Of a DNA stretch of 64,000 bases, positions 12,701-22,585 are shown piece by piece. Source of the stretch: Punica granatum. Its lineage: Eukaryota; Streptophyta; Magnoliopsida; Myrtales; Lythraceae. A program made the translations under genes and the position numbers. A model generated the notes under the pieces. That model worked only from the letters and a program-made list of their open reading frames with translations. It was not told the DNA's origin and searched no databases. The stretch lies in the NCBI RefSeq assembly GCF_007655135.1, contig NW_022204359.1, positions 21,983-85,982 of the forward strand, written 5' to 3'. The stretch's first letter is position 1, and every line of letters starts with the position of its first letter.

Positions 12701-13321
12701 AGGAAATTGGTCTGCAGTGGAAACAGGAGCCTATGCGATCGTGACCGGAGGAACTGTCGGTGGTGGCACAGTATAGATTGGAGGATGCATTGACACGGTT
12801 AGCGGTGGCAGTGCATGCATAGTAGAGTCCGTGGATAAGAAAGCTGCTGGTGGCAACGGAACTGCTGTTGGAGCAGGTGGTGGCGGTAAAGGATCATTGA
12901 TCGGATGGACTGTTGGTGCAAACGCCATTGCCGAGAAAGATGCGTCTTCAGCCTCCGAAGCAAAAGTTGGAGTGACCATTGGATTTGGATCGACAATTGG
13001 TCTATGCTCCAGAGGCGGAGTAAAGCTCGATGAGGCCTGATTCTGATTCCTGAGCATGGCCATGAGCTCAGTCATGTTGGTGGCCATGTTGGCCGCCAAG
13101 TGGTTCACCATTCCTTCTAACGCAGTAAAACGTGCGGACTCCACAAGATTGGACGCCGTCTGTACTGTTGGTGGAGGATGTCCGATAGGGACGCCTGAAT
13201 GCGCTGTAGATATGTCCGTGAGCATTACAGGTGATGTAACTTGCGTCAGTGGTGTTTGAGAATGTATCGGCGTTGGCGGAGTATCCTGTTCAAGAATGGC
13301 GGGTTGTTGGTCTTCTGCCAT
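9705..13321 (-). pseudogene. gag-pro: Element A gag-protease with G-patch, three in-frame stops
   Basis: One continuous frame is interrupted by TAG at 12731-12733, 12326-12328 and 9929-9931. It begins with a Pro/Thr-rich N-terminal part, then a short coiled stretch (EAENEQERRIKRMEETIRAL), then the retrotransposon gag core (SALDWF, the TWTDLSQKFLDQY region). A Gln/Pro-rich linker and a Cys-His motif (CEFHRGAPGHTLDNC, near 11440) follow. The aspartic protease has MIDNGSALNV at about 10600-10623. Near 10055-10160 a G-patch-like segment carries GTGLG and RRGLGF; such glycine-rich modules bind nucleic acid or helicases in other proteins. After the third stop the same frame continues to the splice donor at 9704. 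Gag would form the particle and protease would cut the polyprotein; this copy cannot make the full protein. Confidence 0.9.
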
Positions 13322-13626
13322 CCTTACTCGTGCACGAGTCGGATATCGATGGGACGCCAGTTGTTAGTACCTGTATGCGTAAGTGTATGAGTGTACTTAT
13401 AGTGCTTTGACTATCTTCAAAATATAGATGACAGTATATGAATGCATGAGGTGCATAAGTTTGAAAATACTAATGCCATTACATCAGTTTGATTCATATT
13501 TTATAATTTATAAAGACAGTCTATTTGAAAAGGAAACATAAACATTAAACCGCCAACTATTACAACCCGTAGCTGAGTGAACGCTGCGTGGGTCCGGTGC
13601 GGGGCAAAAGCGTTAACAAACTAAAC
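13322..13626 (-). other. Spacer between ORF1 and gag, element A
   Basis: AT-rich, with stops in all frames of the coding strand. No gene or clear motif is visible. Confidence 0.6.
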
Positions 13627-15123
13627 CTAAGGATGAAAGACCTTGCGAGCTTTTGCCCGCGCTCGGTCCAGCATAGCGCTCAAACGCGCTATCTCCCTGT
13701 CTTGGTTCGCTAAGCGTGCGCGAATCTGAGCCAACTCGCTCTGAAGCTCTCTGTGATAAGTGAGTTCTGCGCGAATATCCACAAGCTCACAACGGAGTCG
13801 ATCTTGCTCTTCTCTGATGGACTGCAATTCTGTGCGCATGACTCCTTGGACTGAGCTCTCCGCGTTTGGAATGTCTGCATGCGGTGCGTGAGGAATCCGC
13901 GGCAAATGTCGTCGACGAACGGGTGTGAGTCCCTGTGGATGGAATTGCGCCACATATGCTACGGTAGCTGAGAAAGCTCGTTCGTCGTCGGTAGGGTGCC
14001 CCGGGAAATAGAGCTCTTGAACGGTGCGCGTGTTCCATAAACGTTGAACTTCTCTAATCCGCAGAACCCTATCTGGAAGTAAAGTTATAATATCCGTCCA
14101 CATGAAGCGGTGTGGAGTGCGATCTGCCTCTCTAGGAATATCCTGTAAGCCGCCAAGTTGTCTGATGACTCGGGCTGGGAAAACAAGTGTGCTCCCTAAG
14201 TGACTGATCAGAGGAAGTCCTATGACTGAAGGGCATCCAATGGTCATGGGTCCACCGGGATTCCAGCGAGCAGCCCACAAAAACTGTGCCGGGGTGAGTC
14301 TCTTGAAGAACTGGATCCAATCGGTGTAGTCGCGATCGGAGGGCCGAAACACTTGAAGTAGGCGAGCGATGAGCGAACGCTCGTCAGTGATGTAGGAAAA
14401 GGGATGTGATGAGCAGAACGGCTTGATGTGTGCGAGGAGCCAAATCTGAAGAAGATGCGGAGCTTCTCTCATTCTACCACGTCGAACCTCTCGTACATAG
14501 TCAAGAGACCGAATGGTCTCAGCCAAGACGGCTTCTACATAGCTACGGCCTCCTACCACTTGGAGGATGACTTGGGCAAGTGCCCCCTCTATGAGGTTCG
14601 ACGAGTGGGGGAATAGGATGGTCCCAAAGATGAGCAAGAGGAACCCGTGACAGGCGTCACGCTGGTACGATTCTCCCCTGGCATTGAGAGAACGAACATG
14701 TATGAAGTCTATGAGCCATGCGGTCCTAACGCTATGCTCCCCTCCATGCTGAAGCTCAAGACGAATTTCTTCGTCGCGGAGATCTAAGAGGATGGCGAGT
14801 CTACTCTGTATCGTGGCGAACTGGTTGGGCGCCACGATGTCAAGGTTCGGCATGGGTCGCTGAATGAGTGCCGCGTACTCCTCTACTGTGGGAGCTAGCT
14901 CTGACCCCTGAAAACTGAATACGGCCCGCTGAGTGTCCCAAAAACTAATAGCAGTTCTGAGTAGGGTCCAGTCAATGGGGGAATCAGCGAGTAATGGCAA
15001 GTCCCCTATGATGAGCCGGAGGAATGCACGGTCAACTGGGCGGAATGTATTCCAAAGGCGAGTAATGTCCGCAGATGGCATGATGATGACATCGAGCCTA
15101 AGACAGGGATGCGAGCGATCCAT
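13627..15123 (-). CDS. Element A ORF1: DUF7745/plant-mobile-domain-like protein of unknown role
   Basis: An intact 498-residue frame between the PBS and gag, the position of Ogre ORF1. The N-terminal part carries LWNTFRPVDRAFLRLIIGDLPLLA, WTLLRTAISFWD and FSFQGSELAPTVEEYAALI, a pattern I recall from plant proteins annotated as DUF7745 or plant-mobile-domain-like; this needs a profile search. The last ~80 residues (MRTELQSIREEQDRLRCELVDIRAE onwards) look like a coiled coil rich in Leu, Arg and Glu, ending in a basic tail. No catalytic motif is seen. Unlike the neighbouring gag-pol it has no premature stop. Elements B and D have clearly related but diverged versions. Confidence 0.75.
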   Translation of the reverse strand: MDRSHPCLRLDVIIMPSADITRLWNTFRPVDRAFLRLIIGDLPLLADSPIDWTLLRTAISFWDTQRAVFSFQGSELAPTVEEYAALIQRPMPNLDIVAPNQFATIQSRLAILLDLRDEEIRLELQHGGEHSVRTAWLIDFIHVRSLNARGESYQRDACHGFLLLIFGTILFPHSSNLIEGALAQVILQVVGGRSYVEAVLAETIRSLDYVREVRRGRMREAPHLLQIWLLAHIKPFCSSHPFSYITDERSLIARLLQVFRPSDRDYTDWIQFFKRLTPAQFLWAARWNPGGPMTIGCPSVIGLPLISHLGSTLVFPARVIRQLGGLQDIPREADRTPHRFMWTDIITLLPDRVLRIREVQRLWNTRTVQELYFPGHPTDDERAFSATVAYVAQFHPQGLTPVRRRHLPRIPHAPHADIPNAESSVQGVMRTELQSIREEQDRLRCELVDIRAELTYHRELQSELAQIRARLANQDREIARLSAMLDRARAKARKVFHP

Positions 15124-15702
15124 CCTTACCTAATGGAGAGATGTTGGTTTAATGTTTATAAACAAACTGATGTAATGTCCTAGGTTGTTTTGAAAACATG
15201 CATGCAGTGCAGAAAAGTAAAGTATATCTGTATCTATTACAATGTACATCGCTCATTGTAGAAAAACAACAAAAGGCCCGCCTAAAAGAAAACTAGGGGC
15301 CGACTCAAAGACCGGACTTTGGGTCGGTTGACGGCATGAGGTTTGTTTTGGTCCAGTATGACGGTCCCTGTTTATGCATGGTTTCAGTGTTCTACTGGGA
15401 AAACCACTAACTAGGGATGGGGGCTCCCGATTCAAGGGGATCAATTCCTTGAAATAGAGCGAGGATTTTTGGGGGCCAGTTCGGTGGCGGAGCCAACTCG
15501 ATCCGTTCCCTTACTCGGAACCTCTGACTAACCTAGCTTCCTAGATTGGTGCCCGTGGGATTTCAGGCATTTGGTACCTAAATCCACTAGAATGATGCAA
15601 TGCGAGTGCAGAAAAGTAAATGTGCAAGAAAAGTAAATGTACAGAAAGCGATAAATAAACATGCAAGCAAGCAAACGGATCGAGCCTGAATCCACTAAGT
15701 AT
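15124..15702 (-). other. Untranslated leader of element A
   Basis: This lies between PBS and ORF1. It shares short blocks with the leaders of B (33803-34353) and D (53179-53730), mainly close to the PBS. No coding region is seen. Confidence 0.6.
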
Positions 15703-15721
15703 GTCCCCAGTGGAGTCGCCA
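15703..15721 (-). other. Primer binding site of element A (tRNA-Arg-like)
   Basis: On the - strand TGGCGACTCCACTGGGGAC begins 3 bases after the LTR end. It matches my memory of the 3' end of a plant tRNA-Arg plus CCA, the primer known for Ogre. The same site is at 34354-34372 (B) and 53731-53748 (D). Confidence 0.75.
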
Positions 15722-18227
15722 AGCTGTACGGACCCGAATGTGGACTCTCGTCGGGGCTCGCATTGCGCGCTTTTGGATCGCGCGGCTTGGGAGTGTCCAC
15801 CTTCCCGTGGGGACGCGTGACGGACACGCGTGAGAGAAGGAGTCGCCACTTATCATTTTACGACCCGTAGGTCGAGGGCGGATAAGTTACCCGAGTCTAG
15901 GGGTATGGAACACCTAGTTTGTCGTTAAGGCATTGATCTGTGCGGAATCGGAAAATCCGTGTTTGGGGGTTCATATTACGTGCGGGCCTATATCCCGCAC
16001 GCCCTTTCGGTACTCTGGTTTGCTAGGCTTGCATTTTTGTTTTATTTACCGCATGAATTAGGCTGCACTCGGCTCACACGTTTTGACACCGTAACTTCGA
16101 TGAATTAAACGATGTCGGTGGAGAAGCTGAGAGAGAAGTAAACCCGTGTGTCGGGGAATTGGTTCACAATCTTGCGTTACAGTTCATCGAACCATGGAGG
16201 TTGAATCCCTGCGTGAACCAGAACCGCGAGTTCTTGGATTTACTTGTATCTGGGCAAGCATTAGACCGATTCGATTAATTCGACTCTCGGACCGTTCGCT
16301 CACCGACTGGAATTCTTACAGAATAAATGTACAAAATAAAATCCTTACAATGCTCTCGAAAACAATAAATACAAATTACAAATGGCCGAATTCCAGTCGA
16401 CTCACGTTCGGTTATTATTCCACTCTAACTCACCGCGAGTTTAGGGAAAAAGACCGAAGAACTGAAATTCAATGGACGCTCTCACTGAATAGGGCGTTGG
16501 ACCCTGTGAGTGTTGATTAGGGCGTTGAACCCTGTGCTCGATGATTAGGGTGTTGAACCCTAATATTATTCGGCCTAGGGATCAAGCTCGACCCGTATGG
16601 CAAACAAGTGCGGAAAGATAACACGCAACATGTTAATAACAAACAAGGTGTTTTGTATTTACCGAATGTACGTGGATTAACAAGTTTATTAATCCAAAAG
16701 TGTTTTTGCAAGCAAATGCCATATGCTAAGCAATCAAACACGTGCCAATGTTTTAGTATTCTGCTTTTGTTGGAAATTTGGAAAAGAGAATCGAATATCA
16801 TGTGTGTAGATTGCTTTTATAGTGATTCGGTGTTGTGACACTGAATTACCACTGAATTGATCCAAACTTGTATTTTGACTCTAGATTTGGAACCTAGAGT
16901 TCCGCCTAACCATTTTCTAGGATTTGGTTAAGTCGAGTGAAATGATTAGTCCGATAACTGTATTTTGATACAGAATACCCAACTGACATCTTAAACTGCG
17001 CTAGGATGTCGGCGAATCACGAAATGATGTTCTTGCCCTTGATTTGAAAATTTGTTTTCAGAAAAGGAGAACAACACAATAAGGATTTGAAAGTATGAGG
17101 GTTTTGAAAAGGGCATTAACACCGTTTTGTAATTCGTCGACGCGAGTTACAAATTAATGTCCAATTCGTGCAAAGTTATTTAAATGGAATGAATTAACCA
17201 TGTGAACGTCCCGATTAACCCGTTCGTGGAATTAATGCTTAAGGTTATTGCCGAATACTTTAATTGTGCAAACGATTCGTGATTCGGCGACCAACACGAA
17301 TCCGTTAGGATCGAGGATATTTGGTCCAATGACCAAAACTACCCTCCTAACCGAATGGACCCGAATGAGTCAACGATACCCGAATCCATGCATGTTTTGT
17401 TTTGAAAAGACATGTAATCGATGTTTTAACATGGGAATCGTGGAAATATCGAAATTACACTTTCGTACAATCCGAGAAATGAATTAAACTCGAAATAAGG
17501 AAATCATTCTTGATCCAAAAATGGCCAAGAAGCCCTCGGCTTCACCTTGTCAAAGATGGCCGAATACTCTCATGGCTCGATTCAAATCACAAAGAATTTC
17601 CTTGTCTTGGTTTAATCATTTTTCGCATGCTCAAACATCAAACATCATGAATAACACGTTTTGACAAAAGCCGGTATTACCATGATTTGATTAACTCATT
17701 TAAACATGCAAACATTCACAAACATGTTATTTAAGGAATCGATAAAATAATACCGGCTTCATGCATGCAAGAACAACAAAATAAACTCGGAAAATAACTT
17801 GGATCGGGCTAAGGAGACCAATCTTAACCGAAAAGAGCAACTCAAGTCTCGGCCATCCCATTTAGAGACTTGGCCGTGAGCTCACTTGCCATTTCCGGGT
17901 CGGGATGGTCTTCCAAACAACAATCCAAACCTTTTTCCGACATGCTAGCAAGTTATAAGGTAATACACATGCATAATATAACATAAAATTGCATAAAAGT
18001 TAAGTCTTGCAAGTTAAGTATGCATAAAATACCATAGTACTCCATAGCCATGCAAAAATATAAAAAGCCCGAACTCCTCTAAGTCAAGAGTGATTTACCT
18101 AGCCTCGGGATACGAGGAAAGAGTCGGGGAAGTGTTCGAGAGTCGGGTGACTCGGTTGAACGCTTGGAAGGATGCTCGGGTGCAAAGGATGCACGTTCGG
18201 GGAGCTAGGTGCACGGGGAATGCGGCT

Positions 18228-18362
18228 GGAATGCACGGGAGGCGCGCGGCGTGCGCGGGGTGCGGGCAGGCGCGCGGGCTTGCAGGCGTGCGCGCGGGGC
18301 GCGCGGGCGTGCGCGGGCGTGCGCGCGGGCGGGCGCGGGCGTGCGCGCGGCTGGCGCTGGCG
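18228..18362 (-). repeat. CG-rich low-complexity block in LTR of A
   Basis: Irregular GCGCGCGGGC/GTGCGC repeats, about 350-500 bp downstream of the TATA box on the element strand. Equivalent blocks of different length are at about 25400-25535 and 37185-37325 (B), 43945-44030 and 56575-56700 (D). Long open frames through it reflect base composition. Confidence 0.7.
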
Positions 18363-18722
18363 GGTCACTATTCACCCGAGAGTAGCGATTTCACCCGAAA
18401 TGCACTATTTGACCTGAAACAATAATTTAAAGACTTCAAATGGAAAAACCAATTTCACCAATGAACTCCATGGGTCCAAATTGAGTGGGATATGAAGTTT
18501 GAGAAATTTTGAGCTTAAGTCGGGATGATGAACATCGGCTTCCGACTTAAGAACTCAAGACTCTCTTTTGATCTTTTAGGTTTTCTTTTCTCTTCCTTCT
18601 AAGGGCTGAAGTTTTCTGGTTCTTGAGTGTTCTTGGCTATGGAGTTTGAGAGGATTTCTTGAAAGAGAAAGGTTGGAGAGAGTGTGTAAGAGGAGAAGTC
18701 ATTATCTTAATCACTTTTGGGC

Positions 18723-18730
18723 TATTTATA
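18723..18730 (-). promoter_or_regulatory. TATA box of LTR A
   Basis: On the - strand GCCTATAAATAGC is followed by a C/T-rich leader. Equivalents with TATAAATG are at 25886-25893, 37675-37682, 44386-44393 and 57055-57062. Transcription would start about 25-35 bases further left. Confidence 0.7.
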
Positions 18731-20329
18731 GGCAAAGCTAATGACACAATTAACAAAAGCAAGTGCTCTTAACCCCCATGCTTAGAAAATATCAAGCCTC
18801 ATCATCTTCCATTGCATTAATGAAGAAGAGATAAGACATTGATGAGCATTGATGAGCATTGATGGAGGCTTGAGTGTTGTCTTCAAACTCTTGGATATTT
18901 TCAAGCAAGAGTGCAAGTTGGCTTCTTGCATTGAAGAAGAAGAAGAAGCTTCTAGAGTAAAGGGTGACTCATCTTGAATAGCCCGTGGGTCCCACGACCG
19001 AAGAGGAGAAACTGGGAAAAAGCTCGGGTCTCGATTGATCGCGCATTCGAAGTTCGTGCTTTGAATTGAACGTCGAATTATCGATATACGCGAGGAAATG
19101 GATTTAATGAGTCCGAGATTGGCATTTTCCGTGAGAAATTGCCAAATGTCTGTATGAGGCTTGGAAGCCGGTTTTGCTCCTTTTATGCATTCAGAGCGAG
19201 GTTACTCACTTCTGACAGCATATCTTGTATCTGCATTCCACGTTGGTCATTTTGACATAAATTGTCAAATTACGTGGGCCCTTGTCCCTTAAGCCGGTAA
19301 ATACAAATATGGAGCCGGAGATGTCCTAGGAGGCCGAAACTGGATTTCTCAGATTGCTTTCTGAGTTTCTTGGGCGATCCGGAGATTACTGCGATCTCTG
19401 TTTGCTGAGATCGGGCCTCTAAGGATATGAAAAGTGCATCTGAGACCCTTAAAGCACTGCTCGAGGGGTCTAGATGAGTTGTGTGATTCATTCCGACAAT
19501 TCCACATTGAGCCTTGAGAAGGATAGCATTGTGTAAGGTAAGCATCCGGCGTCAAGTTTCCCCAAAGAGGACCTCCGGATATGGATTTTCACTGAAAATG
19601 GCCTTTTGTGCCCCTCGGAGGTTACTCGGGAAATCGTGAAGGGTTTTGCTGTCTGTTTTGCCCAATTACGAATGTCCGCTGGAGTTTTCAGGGCAATGTA
19701 GTGTGAACTTCGTTTGCCGTAATTCCATCAGACCAGTCTCCGGTTACGCTCTTCCGAAGAAGGGTATGCCCGTTTTGTCGTTCGGAAGTCATTCAGAGTG
19801 TCTGTATGGCTTCTAAAAGACAATATGAAGCATTGCTCGTGCTCTGTATGATTGAGGGGCATGGCCGCATCTGATATTTGGAATTAACTTTTCTTCAAGA
19901 AACCGGCATTTTTGGACTTCCACTGAAAAGTTGTCTGTATACAAAAAGTTGTTCTGTATAGAGCAGATGATTTGCAAAATGCCTTTGGGGACACTTTTCA
20001 TTTGTTTGGCATTGGAGTGGATTTTTGGGGTCCAATATTGGCTGTCTTCCGATGATCGAGCGAACTATCGGAAAATAGAACTGTCCGTGTGATATAATGA
20101 AAATGCCGGTTTTGGATATTGCTGAGCTCTCTAGTCACTCTATTACCCTTTGGTGACCCCTGGAGTCCTTCTGTCATATGCATGTGCCATTTGCCCGATT
20201 TTGCCGACTTGAGGATGAATAGTGATTTTCTGCTCTGTTAAGTCGTTTTTCTGTATTCTGCTCAGGTTGTGGCTTGGATCATTGCTGATATCATCGTTTG
20301 GAAAGGTGAGCCAAAATGGGGTGCTGACA

Positions 20330-20435
20330 ACAACGATATGATATATCCCGTCTTGGGCCGCAACTAATCAAAAAGAACGAGGATCAGGCACACTAAGTCT
20401 ACAGAATCCTATAACCTAGGCTTTGATACCAAAAA
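20330..20435 (-). mobile_element. Leader and PBS of a second chromovirus copy (C')
   Basis: Matches 61989-62093 of chromovirus C: the untranslated leader plus a tRNA-Met-type PBS at 20420-20431 (- strand TGGTATCAAAGC, one base off the PBS of C, TGGTATCAGAGC). Element A was inserted in this leader about 25 bases before where gag would start. The rest of C' should lie left of A and is not in the window. Confidence 0.85.
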
Positions 20436-21063
20436 TGTCACGACCCGAAACTTATAGCAGAGTTTCCCCTCTATTCCTTAGTATCCATTGTCATATGCGC
20501 AACTCATATGTGTATAATCTGTTTTCTTAACTCCCAACACATTGAACCAACCCAGCAAGCTCTATATAAACATATAACCACCTAACCAATTCAGATATAT
20601 GCATAAAACTCTCAAAGATTACTCAGTTGCAACCATCTTGTAACATAGACTGAACGAAAAGCTTTCATATATATATATAGCATACTTCTACAACACATCC
20701 AACCTTTAAACTAACTCGGCATGCTCTACATGAATATATAATGAGTCTAACGGATTCTAATGTACATATATGCTCTCCATAGTGTGTTCAGCTACAACCA
20801 TACCACTAAACCAACTAACAAAAGTTTCAGGTCGTAACAGGATTGTAACATTTACGAAAACTTACTACCTATACTATGGGTGGGCCTACTTGCCAAAATC
20901 CTTTGCGCTGATCCCCGTTATCCAAAGCCCTCCTGTGCGGCTAGTCTAGCTCCTAGCTCATCTGGAAAAATGTATGCAGGGGGTGAGCTGCAAATCAGTG
21001 AGTACTATATTCCAAGGTAAAATGAGCTAATATGTTACATCACAATTCACGACAATCAATCAT

Positions 21064-21095
<32 letters not shown>

Positions 21096-21322
21096 TTCAC
21101 CGTGATATAGCATCCAATACCAAGATCATCCTTTCACACAACTAATAGGGCAACCAATCCAAACAACAGTAATATAGCCATAGGGTTGCATTTCCTCGCA
21201 ACAGAGTTATGACGGTACCGTGACCCCGCACACCTCATTCATATCATCCTCAACTCCCAATATCCATGTCTCATGAGCGGGGGCCGCCCATTAACCTCTG
21301 GCGGTAAGAGTTGACCTTCATT

Positions 21323-21490
21323 TATATTCCGCCGGTCCAGCGGCCGATCATGCCCCTACTTATATTCCGCCGGGTCCAGCGGCCGATCAGGCCCCTATTT
21401 GTATTCCGCCGGGTCCAGCGGCCGATCAAGTCCCTATTTATATTCCGCCGGGTTCGGCGGCCGATCAGGCCCCTTTTATAATCCGCCGGG
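21323..21490 (-). repeat. 39-bp tandem repeat in chromovirus LTR, 5 copies
   Basis: Units start near 21323, 21361, 21400, 21439 and 21478 and contain TATTCCGCCGGGTCCAGCGG. The matching array at 62993-63205 has 6 units. Confidence 0.85.
21473..21480 (-). promoter_or_regulatory. Candidate TATA box of chromovirus LTR
   Basis: On the - strand TATAAAAGGGG lies about 1.44 kb into the LTR. The right-hand LTR has TATAAAACG at the same place (near 63181-63188). Several other AT-rich stretches could serve instead. Confidence 0.3.
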
Positions 21491-22117
21491 TCCAGCGATC
21501 CCATGGCTATAGTCCAACCATCACAAGCATACTAAGCATACACATCAACTATGTTCCGCAATCATTCAGCCACCATCACTTCTATAACCATACATATATA
21601 TATATATATATATATTATCATTTTACGATGGAAGAAAGAGCTCACTAACACCCCTGAAACGACCACTTAATGAGTTGAGCCTTTCGGAGGTATAACCTCA
21701 GTCTCCCCAGCCCCTATTCAGTTCAAGCACAAAGGTTAGATAATATGCTAAATAAGAGTACATATAGGTATCAGTTTTAACTCCCGTATTATTTGATTAA
21801 TATAACTAAAATATAACCAATGACATAACGATTCCAATGATATGCTATGCATAACTCAAATCATATCAGTTTAGAATAGTAATTATATTATACGGAGGGC
21901 CAATTCGATCAGCCAAATTCAAGTAAGGAGAACAAGGAATTCTAAGTACTTCTTTAGTTCCAAAATACAAATAAACAAGAGCTTGGTCAATCAACCCATC
22001 ACATGATATCATTATAATGCATGATAAATTTCAAATCAGATCCCTTCTCTAATCCATAATCAGCTCAAAGAGCAAAATATATGCATATATATACATATGT
22101 ACACACACTTGTCTACA

Positions 22118-22157
<40 letters not shown>

Positions 22158-22580
22158 CAGAAGGGCACAGCTATGTGTGTTAAAAACCTCCTAACTCAAC
22201 TAAGAAATTTGCCCCCTGCCTTACAACCGAATTATTCAGCTTCTATTGGTGACCAAACTCATCCTAACACAACATAAAACTAACTCCAAATATATATCCA
22301 ACTCAATTTATATTAGCTAGGAGAACTAACAAAAATCACCATAAACTAATCTTTTGAAACTTGATCAGACAAGAAGGATGCAAGAAGAGCCACAAACCAT
22401 GTACAACATAGTAAATATGAATGTTTAAATCATAGATAATCAACTTACTAATCAATACTCTAACTTAGTCTTCTTCCTCTTCTTCTTCTCCAAGAATTTT
22501 CTCGACTCAGCCAGTTCTCTCTCTCTCTCTCTCTCTCTTCTGGTTCATTTTCGTTTCCTTTCAGCTAGGGATAGAGCAAG

Positions 22581-22585
22581 GGAGG
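22581..22585. repeat. Target-site duplication of element B, left copy (GGAGG)
   Basis: GGAGG precedes the LTR start at 22586 and recurs at 39284-39288 just after the LTR end at 39283. It shows one clean insertion into the chromovirus LTR. Confidence 0.93.

Larger units (their letters stand above)
4481..20329 (-). mobile_element. Element A: Ogre/Tat-lineage Ty3/gypsy retrotransposon, 3' LTR cut off
   Basis: The element lies on the - strand: 5' LTR 15725-20329, PBS 15703-15721, ORF1, gag-pro, intron, pol, 3' untranslated region, PPT 4630-4644, then 149 bp of 3' LTR (4481-4629). Domain order with a second RNase H before integrase, an extra ORF upstream of gag, an intron between protease and RT, and 3' tandem repeats are known marks of the Ogre branch of the Tat lineage. 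With two full LTRs it would be about 20 kb, within the usual Ogre range. The right flank is ACAAC (20330-20334); the matching left TSD should lie outside the window. Confidence 0.92.
15725..20329 (-). repeat. 5' LTR of element A (4605 bp)
   Basis: The + strand begins TGTACGGACC and ends GTGCTGACA, so on the element strand it runs TGTCAGCACC to GGTCCGTACA. Outer parts (15725 to ~16580, ~18700 to 20329) are nearly identical to the LTRs of B. The middle is diverged and lacks a block of about 240 bp present in B and D (24028-24290 in B). No coding capacity is supported, although several chance frames of 60-110 codons exist. Confidence 0.93.
20436..22585 (-). repeat. Chromovirus LTR shared by C and C', larger part
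   Basis: Begins TGTCACGACC (+ strand) and matches 62094-64000 closely until that copy leaves the window. It is cut at 22585 by element B and resumes at 39289. Joined length is about 2.48 kb. It contains AT microsatellites (21078-21097, 21597-21615, 22120-22156), a CT run (22515-22540) and a 39-bp tandem repeat. No gene is present. Confidence 0.9.

Noticed and set aside
15703..15721. tRNA gene fragment
   Set aside because: It is only the 3' end complement, placed next to an LTR, which is a primer binding site and not a gene.
18090..18425. Arg/Ala/Cys-rich frames in the LTRs (also near 25282-25701, 37062-37493, 43822-44112, 56431-56781)
   Set aside because: They fall in the CG-rich low-complexity block and change between LTR copies.
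20330..22585. Independent solo LTR of the chromovirus
   Set aside because: It is flanked by PBS and leader on one side and continues after element B into U3, PPT and integrase on the other.
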